Assembly (NCBI GenBank): GCA_963741315.1
Contig: CAVUHK010000005.1
Coordinates: 434,001 to 498,000 of the forward strand
DNA length: 64,000 nucleotides
Origin: PALSA-1003 sp963741315
GTDB lineage: Bacteria > Pseudomonadota > Gammaproteobacteria > Burkholderiales > Casimicrobiaceae
Direction: 5' to 3'
The notes below the pieces were generated by a model. It saw nothing but the letters and a program-made list of their open reading frames with translations. It searched no databases and was not told the origin of the DNA. Shown here piece by piece: positions 25,801 to 33,564 of this stretch. Made by a program: the position numbers and the translations under genes. The first letter of the stretch is position 1. The number at the start of each line of letters is the position of its first letter.

Positions 25801-27008
25801 GCGCTGAGCCTGCGCCGGTCGGGGTGATCGCACAACGTGCCGGCGACGCGCCGCGCGTTCAGATCGGCGTCGAGCGCATCGGCCAACGACGCCACGGGGC
25901 CTGCGGCGATGGCGGTCATCGTCTCTTCGCACACGCCCGCGATCTCGGGAAAGGCAATGCGCCCCTGCAGAAACGCCTCGACCGCGACTTCATTGGCGGC
26001 ATTGAGCAGCGCTGGCGCGGTACCGCCCGCGCGCAGTGCAGCGTAGGCCAGCCCGAGGCACGGAAAGCGTGCGCGATCCGGCGGTTCGAACTCGAGCCGG
26101 CCGATCTGCGCCAGGTCCAGCCGGGCGACTCCAGCATCGATGCGTTGCGGCCACGACAGCGCCTGCGCGATCGGCGTGCGCATGTCCGGGTTGCCCAGTT
26201 GCGCGAGTACCGAACCATCGACGTATTCGACCAGCGAGTGCACGATGCTTTGTGGGTGTATGAGCACCTCGATCGCGTCTGCGGCCGCGCCGAAGAGCCA
26301 GTGCGCCTCGATGACCTCCAGGCCCTTGTTCATCATGGTCGCGGAATCGACAGATATCTTGCGACCCATCCGCCACTTGGGATGCGCGCACGCCGCGTCG
26401 GGCGTGACCCGCGCCAGGTCGGACTGTGGAGTTACACGAAACGGACCCCCGGACGCCGTGAGTACGATACGGCGGACGCCGATAGCGGCCAAGTCGCGGC
26501 CCGCGTCGGGAGGCAGGCACTGGAAGATCGCGTTGTGCTCGCTGTCGACGGGCATGAGCGTCGCGCCGCCTTCGCGCAGCGCGGCCATGAACACTGCTCC
26601 GGCGAGGACCAGTGTCTCCTTGTTGGCGAGCAGGATGCGCTTGCCTGCGCGCGCCGCTGCAAGCGTCGATGACAGGCCCGCCGCGCCGACGATGGCGGCG
26701 ACGACGGTGTCGGCCTCGGGCAGCGTGGCCATCGCGCACAGTCCATCGGGACCGTGGGCGACGCGCGTCGGCAAACCTTCGCGGCGCACCGCGGCGGCCA
26801 ACTCGCGCGCCGCATCGGCGTCGAGCAGCGCTGCGTGCGGTGGCCGGAAGCGCCGCACCAGCTCGAGGAGCGGCTCCCAGCGACGGCCAGCGGTCAATGC
26901 CGCGACCGAATAGCGGCCTGGATGGCGCGCGATCACGTCCAGCGTCGACGCGCCGATCGAACCGGTGGCGCCGAGAATGGCGATGCTGCGAGGCGCGGAG
27001 CCGGGCAT
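25797..27008 (-). CDS. dxr: 1-deoxy-D-xylulose 5-phosphate reductoisomerase
   Basis: The 403-residue protein has the NADPH motif GATGSIGAST at the start, the metal and substrate motifs PVDSEHNAIFQCL and TASGGPFR, and HPKWRMGRKISVDSATMMNK. It catalyses the second step of the MEP isoprenoid pathway. Isoprenoids made here feed UppS in the same operon and the HpnCDE squalene genes at 51-54 kb. A 149-base gap with hairpins separates it from cdsA. Confidence 0.97.
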   Translation of the reverse strand: MPGSAPRSIAILGATGSIGASTLDVIARHPGRYSVAALTAGRRWEPLLELVRRFRPPHAALLDADAARELAAAVRREGLPTRVAHGPDGLCAMATLPEADTVVAAIVGAAGLSSTLAAARAGKRILLANKETLVLAGAVFMAALREGGATLMPVDSEHNAIFQCLPPDAGRDLAAIGVRRIVLTASGGPFRVTPQSDLARVTPDAACAHPKWRMGRKISVDSATMMNKGLEVIEAHWLFGAAADAIEVLIHPQSIVHSLVEYVDGSVLAQLGNPDMRTPIAQALSWPQRIDAGVARLDLAQIGRLEFEPPDRARFPCLGLAYAALRAGGTAPALLNAANEVAVEAFLQGRIAFPEIAGVCEETMTAIAAGPVASLADALDADLNARRVAGTLCDHPDRRRLSA

Positions 27009-27010
27009 GT

Positions 27011-27129
27011 CAGTCGGGAAGGGCCGCCCCGACCGACTGACCTGCCCCCTGGGGGGCAGCGAGCACCAGGTCGAAGACCGCAGGACAGCCGAAGGCTGGT
27101 CCCGCGTAGCGGGATGCGGCGAAGCCGCA
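27011..27129. repeat. Array of five short hairpins between cdsA and dxr
   Basis: The 149-base gap holds consecutive inverted repeats. They are CAGTCGG/CCGACTG (27011-27039), CTGCCCCC/GGGGGCAG (27042-27059), CAGCC-GAA-GGCTG (27086-27098), TCCCGC-GTA-GCGGGA (27100-27114) and TGCGGC-GAA-GCCGCA (27115-27129). The last three have 3-base loops and are stacked with at most one base between them. No T-run follows, so they are not an ordinary terminator. Similar GC-rich multi-hairpin elements are dispersed between genes in Burkholderiales. An RNA-processing or stability role inside this operon is possible. Confidence 0.75.
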
Positions 27130-27157
27130 CAGAGCGAGCGTGGGGGGATGTTTCATT

Positions 27158-28003
27158 TCAGCGGATCAGATAATGCGCGACCAGCGCCGCCGCGGGCATC
27201 GCGGCGGTCAGCGCGTCGATGCGATCAAGCACTCCACCGTGGCCGGGCAGCACCTTGCCGCTGTCCTTGACGCCGCACTGGCGCTTGAGCAGCGATTCGA
27301 ACAGGTCGCCGAAGACCGACAGCCCCGCCAGCAGCAGGACCAGACACACCCAGGCGACGACTGCGCCGACGCCCAGCGCGCGCGCATAGCCGTTGTGTGC
27401 CGCCAGTGGCAGCAGAGCAAGCGCGTAGACGCCGACCGCGAACAGCGCGCCGTAGACGCCTTCCCAGGTCTTGCCGGGACTGATCAGAGGCGCGAGCTTG
27501 CGCCTGCCGAACTTGCGTCCGGTGAAATACGCCGCGGTATCCGCTATCCAGACGATGGCCATGAGTGCCAGCAACATCCCCGGCGAGCGCGCCTGGATCT
27601 GCACCAGTGCAACCCAGGTCGCAACGAGCACCAATGCACCGACCAGCGCCAGGACCACTGCGGATTTCACCTGCCAGCGTCGCAACACCCACACCGGGAC
27701 AATGCAAGTCCAGAACAACGTTGCCGCACCGCAGATCACAACCACGACCGCCGGAGGCCAGCCCGAATGGGCGGAAAAACCGAATTCGGGAAAAAATAGC
27801 AGCGCGAGCCCGATGCCCGCCGCCGCGACCACGTAGAGCCAGCGTGCCGGCGTCGCGAAGTCCGCCAGCATGGCCCACTCTCCCGCCGCGATGCACACCG
27901 CGACCAGCGTGACCAGCGCCCAATTGCGCGCATCGAGGCCGAACAACGCCGCCAGCACCAGCGGTACCAGTACGATCGCAGTAAGTACGCGGGTCTTCAG
28001 CAT
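27158..28003 (-). CDS. cdsA: Phosphatidate cytidylyltransferase
   Basis: The 281-residue membrane protein has about eight hydrophobic segments and the CDP-diglyceride synthase signature, seen as GDLFESLLKRQCGVKDSGK followed by PGHGGVLDRIDAL. It makes CDP-diacylglycerol from phosphatidic acid and CTP. The ATG at 28003 starts MLKTRVLTA, typical for the family, 16 bases after uppS. The residues ADTAAYFTGRKFGRRKLAP are also conserved. Confidence 0.96.
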   Translation of the reverse strand: MLKTRVLTAIVLVPLVLAALFGLDARNWALVTLVAVCIAAGEWAMLADFATPARWLYVVAAAGIGLALLFFPEFGFSAHSGWPPAVVVVICGAATLFWTCIVPVWVLRRWQVKSAVVLALVGALVLVATWVALVQIQARSPGMLLALMAIVWIADTAAYFTGRKFGRRKLAPLISPGKTWEGVYGALFAVGVYALALLPLAAHNGYARALGVGAVVAWVCLVLLLAGLSVFGDLFESLLKRQCGVKDSGKVLPGHGGVLDRIDALTAAMPAAALVAHYLIR

Positions 28004-28019
28004 CGACGGCAACCGCGCA

Positions 28020-28775
28020 TCAGCTGCTCGCGGTTTCCTGCAACTGCTCGCTGGTTCGTCCGAAGCGACGTTCGCGCTGCTGATACGACGCGACCGCCGC
28101 GTCCAGCGCCTTGCCGTTGAAATCCGGCCAAAGCAGGTCGGTGAAGTACAACTCGGTGTAGGCCAGTTGCCAGAGCAGGAAATTGGAGATCCGCTGCTCG
28201 CCGCCGGTGCGAATGAACAGGTCGGGCTCGGGCGCGTACGCCATCGCAAGGAAGGGCTCGAGCGCTTCCGGGGCAAAGCCTCGCGCTGCTTCCGGATGCG
28301 CCGCGATCAATCGTTGCGCGGCCTGCGCGATGTCCCAGCGTCCGCCGTAGTTTGCGGCGACGGTGAGCGTAAGGCGCCGGTTGCGCGCGGTACGCGCCTC
28401 GCCGTCCGCGATCAAATCGCGGATCCGCGACTCGAAACGCGACGTGTCGCCGATGACGCGGAAGCGAATGCCGTTTTCGTCGAGCTTGGCGACCTCCTGC
28501 TCGAGTGCGCGGATGAACAGCTGCATGAGGATCGAAACTTCCTCGGGCGGTCGACGCCAGTTCTCGCTCGAGAACGCGAACAGCGTCAGGTATTCGACGC
28601 CGCGCTCGATGCACGCACGCACCACCGAACGCACCGACTCGACACCTTTGCGGTGCCCCGCGACTCGCGGCAGGTGGCGCTGCTTTGCCCAACGCCCATT
28701 GCCGTCCATGATGATCGCGACATGGCGCGGCACCGCGGGTGCGTCCGGGATATCTCGGGTGGAGCTGGTAAACAA
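28020..28775 (-). CDS. uppS: Undecaprenyl diphosphate synthase (isoprenyl transferase)
   Basis: The 251-residue cis-prenyltransferase has the catalytic Asp in AIIMDGNGRWAKQR, the conserved LTLFAFSSENWRRP, and the C-terminal RTGGEQRISNFLLWQLAYTE. It makes the C55 carrier lipid for peptidoglycan and O-antigen from farnesyl diphosphate. The frame has no better start than the ATG at 28775. The gap to frr is 41 bases. Confidence 0.97.
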   Translation of the reverse strand: MFTSSTRDIPDAPAVPRHVAIIMDGNGRWAKQRHLPRVAGHRKGVESVRSVVRACIERGVEYLTLFAFSSENWRRPPEEVSILMQLFIRALEQEVAKLDENGIRFRVIGDTSRFESRIRDLIADGEARTARNRRLTLTVAANYGGRWDIAQAAQRLIAAHPEAARGFAPEALEPFLAMAYAPEPDLFIRTGGEQRISNFLLWQLAYTELYFTDLLWPDFNGKALDAAVASYQQRERRFGRTSEQLQETASS

Positions 28776-28816
28776 GGGCTGGCGCGAAGCGGGGCGAAAG
28801 TGAAGGGAGTCTTGAG

Positions 28817-29374
28817 TCAGACCGCCATCAGGTCCGCTTCCTTCGCGTGCAGAGCTTTGTCGACTTCGCCGATGTAGCGGTCGGTCAGCTTCTGGATCTC
28901 GTCTTGCGCCCGGCGATCGTCGTCTTCCGAGACCGACTTTGCCTTCAGCAGGTCCTTGACGTGGGCAATGGCATCGCGACGGATGTTGCGGATGGCGACG
29001 CGCGTGCCTTCGGCTTCCTTGTGCACGACCTTGACCAGTTCTTTGCGGCGTTCCTCGGTCAGCGCCGGCATCGGTACGCGGATGACGTCGCTGGCGGTGG
29101 CCGGATTCACGCCCAGGTCAGATTCGCGGATGGCCTTCTCGACGACCTGCACCATCTTCTTTTCCCACGGCTGCACGGCAATGGTATGCGCATCGGCGAG
29201 GGTCACGTTGGCGACCTGGTTCAACGGCATCATCGAGCCGTAGTAGTCGACCTTGATGTGGTCCAGCAGTCCGGTGTGCGCACGGCCCGTGCGCACCTTG
29301 CCGAGATCGGTCTTGAGCGTCTCGAGCGACTTCTGCATCTTTTGCTCGGCGGTTTTCTTGACGTCTGCAATCAT
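28817..29374 (-). CDS. frr: Ribosome recycling factor
   Basis: The 185-residue protein starts MIADVKKTAEQKMQKSLETL and contains the conserved KVRTGRAHTGLLDHIKVDYY and VNPATASDVIRVPMPALTEERRKEL regions of RRF. It splits post-termination ribosomes with EF-G. The ATG at 29374 has GAGGAGA upstream. It follows pyrH by 19 bases in the classic order. Confidence 0.97.
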   Translation of the reverse strand: MIADVKKTAEQKMQKSLETLKTDLGKVRTGRAHTGLLDHIKVDYYGSMMPLNQVANVTLADAHTIAVQPWEKKMVQVVEKAIRESDLGVNPATASDVIRVPMPALTEERRKELVKVVHKEAEGTRVAIRNIRRDAIAHVKDLLKAKSVSEDDDRRAQDEIQKLTDRYIGEVDKALHAKEADLMAV

Positions 29375-29393
29375 CTCGTTCTCCTCGGTCCGT

Positions 29394-30158
29394 CTAGCAA
29401 TGGACCAGTGTCCCTTCGTCCTCGCCCATGACAACGCGCTTGAGCGCCCCGGCCGCAAAAATGCTGAAGACCTTGAGCAGCATGTTCTGGTCGCGGCACA
29501 GCGCCAATGCGGTGGCGTCCATCACGCGCAGATTCTTGACGATGGCCTCGTCGAATGTGAGGCTGCGGTAACGTTTCGCGGTCGGATCGGTCTTCGGGTC
29601 CGCGGTGTAGACGCCATCGACCTTGGTGGCCTTGAGCACGATGTCGACACCCATTTCGCGTCCACGCAGCGCGGCCGCGGTGTCGGTCGTGAAGAACGGA
29701 TTGCCGGTGCCGGCGCCGAAGATGACGACCTTGTTTTCCTCGAGGTAGCGCAGCGCCTTGCCGCGTATGTAGGGTTCGGCGACCTGCTCGATCGCCAGCG
29801 CCGACTGCACTCGCGAGACGACGCCGCCGCGGCGCATGGCATCCTGCAGCGCGAGCGCGTTCATCAGCGTCGCAAGCATCCCCATGTAGTCGGCGGTGGC
29901 GCGATCCATGCCGGCAGCGCCGGGCGCCACGCCGCGGAAAATATTGCCGCCGCCGATGACCACCGCGATCTGCACGCCCAGGCCAGCGACTTCGGCGATC
30001 TCGGCGACGATGCCGTCGATCACCTCGCGGTTGATCCCGTACGCATCATTGCCCATGAGCGCCTCGCCCGACAGCTTGAGCAGAATGCGCTTGTACGCCG
30101 GCTCCTTGTTCGTCACCGGGGATACGCTGGCCAGCGGCGCGATCGTCGGTATCGTCAT
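29394..30158 (-). CDS. pyrH: Uridylate kinase
   Basis: The 254-residue amino-acid-kinase-fold protein has YKRILLKLSGEALMG, VIGGGNIFRG, GMDRATADYMGMLATLMN and the C-terminal MGEDEGTLV. It phosphorylates UMP to UDP and is allosterically regulated. The N-terminal extension before YKRILLKLS is about 22 residues longer than in E. coli. The ATG at 30158 has AAGGATAGG upstream; an internal start is possible. Confidence 0.96.
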   Translation of the reverse strand: MTIPTIAPLASVSPVTNKEPAYKRILLKLSGEALMGNDAYGINREVIDGIVAEIAEVAGLGVQIAVVIGGGNIFRGVAPGAAGMDRATADYMGMLATLMNALALQDAMRRGGVVSRVQSALAIEQVAEPYIRGKALRYLEENKVVIFGAGTGNPFFTTDTAAALRGREMGVDIVLKATKVDGVYTADPKTDPTAKRYRSLTFDEAIVKNLRVMDATALALCRDQNMLLKVFSIFAAGALKRVVMGEDEGTLVHC

Positions 30159-30201
30159 CGGAAACCTATCCTTGGGTTGCGTGCGTTGCGCGCGTTGCGT
30201 T

Positions 30202-31083
30202 TCAGGCCTTCGCCATCGCCGCGACTTCGGCGGCGAAATCGTCTTTCTTCTTCTCGATACCTTCGCCCACCACGTAGAGCGCGAAGTTGTTCACGGTCGC
30301 GCCCTGAGCCTTGAGCAGCTGTTCGATGGTCTGCTTGCCGTCGCCCTTGACGAACGCCTGCGCGACGAGCGTGACTTCGGCCAGGAACTTGGCGATCGCG
30401 CCTTCGACCATCTTTTCGACGATGTTCGCGGGCTTTCCCGATTCGGCGGCGCGGGCCGCGGCGATCGTGCGCTCGCGTGCGACGATGTCGGCTGCCACCT
30501 GGCTCTTGTCGAGCGCCAGCGGCTTGCTCGCCGCGATATGCATCGCCAGATCCTTGCCCAACGTCGCGTCGCCGCCGGTCACGTCGACGAGCACGCCGAT
30601 GCGCGTTCCATGAACGTAGGAATGGATCCGCCCAACCCCGACCATGCGCGTAAAGCGGCGGATCGACAGGTTCTCGCCGATCTTCTGCACCAGCGCGACG
30701 CGCCGAGCCTCGACGGTCTCACCCGACGCAAGCGTGCGCGCCCCCAGCGCGGCGAGGTCGGGCGGATTGTCGCGCGCGACGACCTTGGCGACTTCGCCGG
30801 CGAACGCCTTGAATTCTTCGTTCTTGCCGACGAAATCGGTTTCGCAGTTGATCTCGACCAGCGAGGCGACCTTGCCGTCGGCCGCAACATCGAGACCAAT
30901 GATCCCTTCAGATGCGATGCGGTCGGCCGCCTTGGACGCCTTGGCGCCGCTCTTGATGCGCAGCAGTTCCTCGGCCTTGAGCATGTCGCCGCCGGTTTCG
31001 GTCAGCGCCTTTTTGCATTCCATCATGCCCAGCCCGGTACGGCCGCGCAGTTCCATCACTTTGGCTGCGGAGATTTCCGCCAT
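30202..31083 (-). CDS. tsf: Elongation factor Ts
   Basis: The 293-residue protein has the UBA-like N-terminus (VMELRGRTGLGMMECKKALT), the key TDFVGKNEEF motif that opens the EF-Tu nucleotide site, and a C-terminal coiled-coil region. The start MAEISAAKV at 31083 matches the family; upstream in-frame ATGs at 31110 and 31134 would add an atypical leader. It exchanges GDP for GTP on EF-Tu. A terminator-like hairpin separates it from rpsB. Confidence 0.97.
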   Translation of the reverse strand: MAEISAAKVMELRGRTGLGMMECKKALTETGGDMLKAEELLRIKSGAKASKAADRIASEGIIGLDVAADGKVASLVEINCETDFVGKNEEFKAFAGEVAKVVARDNPPDLAALGARTLASGETVEARRVALVQKIGENLSIRRFTRMVGVGRIHSYVHGTRIGVLVDVTGGDATLGKDLAMHIAASKPLALDKSQVAADIVARERTIAAARAAESGKPANIVEKMVEGAIAKFLAEVTLVAQAFVKGDGKQTIEQLLKAQGATVNNFALYVVGEGIEKKKDDFAAEVAAMAKA

Positions 31084-31145
31084 GCTTGCTTGCTCCATGT
31101 TCGTTGCCATCGCCGCGCGCGTCTGACTTCGCACTCGCGTCGATC

Positions 31146-31169
31146 AAAAAAAAGGGGCCGCAGCCCCTT
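31146..31169 (-). terminator. Intrinsic terminator or attenuator between rpsB and tsf
   Basis: On the minus strand AAGGGGC and GCCCCTT pair across a 4-base loop and are followed directly by eight T residues, a textbook Rho-independent terminator. It sits 40 bases after the rpsB stop and 63 bases before the tsf start. Since tsf has no obvious promoter of its own here, partial read-through is likely, giving more S2 than EF-Ts transcript. Confidence 0.85.
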
Positions 31170-31209
31170 GAGACCTATAGCTTGCTGTCGCGCGTCCCGG
31201 TTCGTTGAT

Positions 31210-31953
31210 TCACGCCGCGGCTTCCTCGCCCGACACTTCGACGAATTCCTCCGTCTGGACGATTTCCTGGATGACCTGGCTCTTGCCTTCGAGAATCGCG
31301 TCGGCGATGCCGCGAGCGTAGAGCCGGATCGCCCGGCTCGAATCGTCGTTGCCCGGAATCACGTACGCGATGCCGTCTGGCGAATGATTGGTGTCGACGA
31401 CGCCGACGATCGGAATGGCGAGCTTGTTCGATTCGGTGACCGCGATCTTCTGATAGCCGACATCGATGACGAACAGTGCGTCGGGCGGCGCGGTCATTTC
31501 CTTGATCCCACCGAGGCTGCGCGTCAGTTTTTCCATTTCGCGCTGCAGCGTCAGCGCTTCGCGCTTGCTCATCTTCTCGAAGGTGCCGTCGAGCGACATC
31601 GCCTCGAGATCCTTCAGGCGCTTGATCGACACCTTCACCGTCTTGAAATTGGTCAGCATGCCGCCGAGCCAGCGATGGTCGACGTAGGGCATGCCCGCGC
31701 GACGCGCTTCCTCGGCAACGATCTCGCGCGCCTGGCGCTTGGTACCGACGAAGAGGATGGTGCCGCGATTGGCGGCCAGGCGACGCACGAATTTCAGCGC
31801 CTCCTGGTACATTTCCATCGTCTTTTCGAGGTTGACGATGTGAATCTTGTTGCGCGAGCCGAAGATGAAATCCGCCATCTTCGGGTTCCAGTAGCGCGTT
31901 TGATGGCCGAAGTGGACTCCGGCTTCCAGCATTTGACGCATTGTGACCGACAT
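31210..31953 (-). CDS. rpsB: 30S ribosomal protein S2
   Basis: The 247-residue protein has MRQMLEAGVHFGHQTRYWNP, the conserved HIVNLEKT, GTKRQAREIV and VDHRWLGGMLTNFKTVK, and the FVIDVGYQKIAVTE segment. It binds the 30S head-body junction. The ATG at 31953 has AAGGAGTG upstream, which settles the start. It heads the envelope supercluster. Confidence 0.97.
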   Translation of the reverse strand: MSVTMRQMLEAGVHFGHQTRYWNPKMADFIFGSRNKIHIVNLEKTMEMYQEALKFVRRLAANRGTILFVGTKRQAREIVAEEARRAGMPYVDHRWLGGMLTNFKTVKVSIKRLKDLEAMSLDGTFEKMSKREALTLQREMEKLTRSLGGIKEMTAPPDALFVIDVGYQKIAVTESNKLAIPIVGVVDTNHSPDGIAYVIPGNDDSSRAIRLYARGIADAILEGKSQVIQEIVQTEEFVEVSGEEAAA

Positions 31954-32123
31954 TACTACACTCCTTTTCAGGGTTGAGCCTCGATCCGCAACTGGGCCGG
32001 AAATGTTCTCCGGCACCCTGAATGGGCGGATCTGCGAATTGCCCGGAATCTGCGGTTCGGGTGCGGGCAAAATGCCCACGGTTTTTACCCAACCGCGCCA
32101 ATCCAAGCTAACGTTCGATTTTA
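31954..32123 (-). promoter_or_regulatory. rpsB promoter candidate and long 5' leader
   Basis: A TAAAAT hexamer (32118-32123, minus strand; five of six bases of the -10 consensus) lies about 165 bases before the rpsB ATG. No good -35 is visible. The resulting leader of about 155 bases contains complementary GC-rich stretches (for example GTGGGC with GCCCGC). In gammaproteobacteria S2 represses its own mRNA through such a leader; whether this one works the same way is unknown. Confidence 0.4.
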
Positions 32124-32197
32124 ACACGCTTTCCACCCTTGGCGCCAGCACCGCGAAACCCGCGCCACGACCCCGCGTCTGGCCCTACACTGCTCGC

Positions 32198-33256
32198 GTG
32201 ACCCCCTGGACCACTTTTCTTGCCGACCACGGCGCCCGATTCGACCATGCATCGGTGCGATCGTTCGGCGATTCTCCCGCCGAACTCGAGGCGGCCCGCG
32301 ACCATGCCGTGGTGTGCGACCTCGCGCCGCTTGGCGTCCTGCGCGTGGCCGGACCGGATGCGGCGGTGTTCCTCCAGGGACAGCTGACCAACGACGTCGC
32401 CAGCCTGGATGCAGGCACGTCGCAACTGACGGCATGGTGCTCGGCCAAGGGCCGCATGCTCGCCAATTTCCTGCTGCGCCGAGTCGATGACTCAGCCTTC
32501 GAGCTGATTTTTTCTGCGACCCTGCTGGAGTCGGTGCGCAAGCGGCTGCAGATGTTCGTCCTGCGCTCGAAGCTGACGATCGAGGATGCCAGCGCAGCCA
32601 CGATTCGCCTTGGCGTGGGCGGCCTCGCCGCCGCGACGGTGCTCGGCGACGCGCTGGGCGCCATACCAACGCCACACCGATGGTCGGTAGCCGCGCCCGG
32701 CGCGGCCATGACCGCATTGCCCGGCGGGCGCTTCATGGCAAGCGTGGATCCGCAACACGCAGAAGCGTTTTGGCGGCAACTGGCCTCGCTCGCCCGACCG
32801 GCCGGCTACCCCACGTGGGAGTGGCTGACGATTCGCGCCGGTGTACCCGTGATCACGGCCGCAACCAGCGATCAATTCGTGCCGCAGACCGCAAATCTCG
32901 ACGCGCTCGGCGGCGTGAATTTCCAGAAGGGTTGCTACACCGGGCAGGAAATTGTCGCTCGCACGCAATACCTGGGGCGACTCAAGGAACGCCTCACACT
33001 GGCGCACGTCGACGGTGCGTCGCCTGCGCCCGCCGACCGACTCTACAGCGCAGTCTTCGGCGATCAGGCCTGCGGCACGGTCGTCAATGTCGCCCCGGCG
33101 CCAGGGGGCGGCGTCGACTTGCTGGCGGTGCTGCAGAACGCAGCCCGCGACAGCGGTGAGGTACGACTGGCCGCGCCGGACGGTCGCAGGCTGGCACTCA
33201 TACCGTTGCCGTATCCGCTGCCCGAGGCCGCGCCGCCGCGAGCGCGCATCACTTGA
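32198..33256 (+). CDS. ygfZ: YgfZ/GcvT-domain folate-binding protein
   Basis: The 352-residue protein has the GcvT-like fold and the YgfZ signature KGCYTGQEIVARTQYLGR near residue 245, with the key cysteine. It uses tetrahydrofolate and takes part in repair or assembly of iron-sulfur enzymes such as MiaB. The start is GTG at 32198 (VTPWTTFLADHGARF), because the frame is open further upstream but reads as rpsB leader there. It is divergent from rpsB and overlaps the next gene by four bases. Confidence 0.9.
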   Translation: MTPWTTFLADHGARFDHASVRSFGDSPAELEAARDHAVVCDLAPLGVLRVAGPDAAVFLQGQLTNDVASLDAGTSQLTAWCSAKGRMLANFLLRRVDDSAFELIFSATLLESVRKRLQMFVLRSKLTIEDASAATIRLGVGGLAAATVLGDALGAIPTPHRWSVAAPGAAMTALPGGRFMASVDPQHAEAFWRQLASLARPAGYPTWEWLTIRAGVPVITAATSDQFVPQTANLDALGGVNFQKGCYTGQEIVARTQYLGRLKERLTLAHVDGASPAPADRLYSAVFGDQACGTVVNVAPAPGGGVDLLAVLQNAARDSGEVRLAAPDGRRLALIPLPYPLPEAAPPRARIT

Positions 33257-33564
33257 GCGCTGCAACCGGCGCAAGCGCGGTTCACTACTACGTCTACTAC
33301 CGCGTACTTCCCACGCACGCCGCTGCCGCGAAGGCCGCGCTCGTACGCATCCTCGCGCAACTCGAGGCGCGCACCGGCGTCGCCGGCCGCCTGCTGCAAC
33401 GCCAGGACGACCCGCTGTTGTGGATGGAGATCTACGAAGGCGTGCGCGATGGCCGCGTTTTCGAACGTGTGCTCTCGGAGTTGCTGGACGCGGGGGACTT
33501 CACGGCGCTGCTCGCGCCCGGTTCGGCAAGGCAGATCGAGCGCTTCGTGACGGTGGCGCAGTGA
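33253..33564 (+). CDS. DUF4936 family protein
   Basis: The 103-residue protein has an N-terminal HYYVYYRV strand and a compact alpha/beta pattern resembling an antibiotic-biosynthesis-monooxygenase-like (dimeric ferredoxin) fold; WMEIYEGV is conserved in DUF4936. No catalytic residues are evident. The start is TTG at 33253, overlapping the ygfZ stop by TTGA, and its stop overlaps the next GTG start. DUF4936 proteins commonly follow ygfZ in betaproteobacteria, so a role in the same process is plausible. Confidence 0.8.
   Translation: MSAATGASAVHYYVYYRVLPTHAAAAKAALVRILAQLEARTGVAGRLLQRQDDPLLWMEIYEGVRDGRVFERVLSELLDAGDFTALLAPGSARQIERFVTVAQ

Noticed and set aside
29896..31977. 693-codon plus-strand ORF opposite pyrH, tsf and rpsB
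   Set aside because: It is a frame shadow of GC-rich genes on the other strand; composition is His/Asp/Arg-rich with no recognizable domain.
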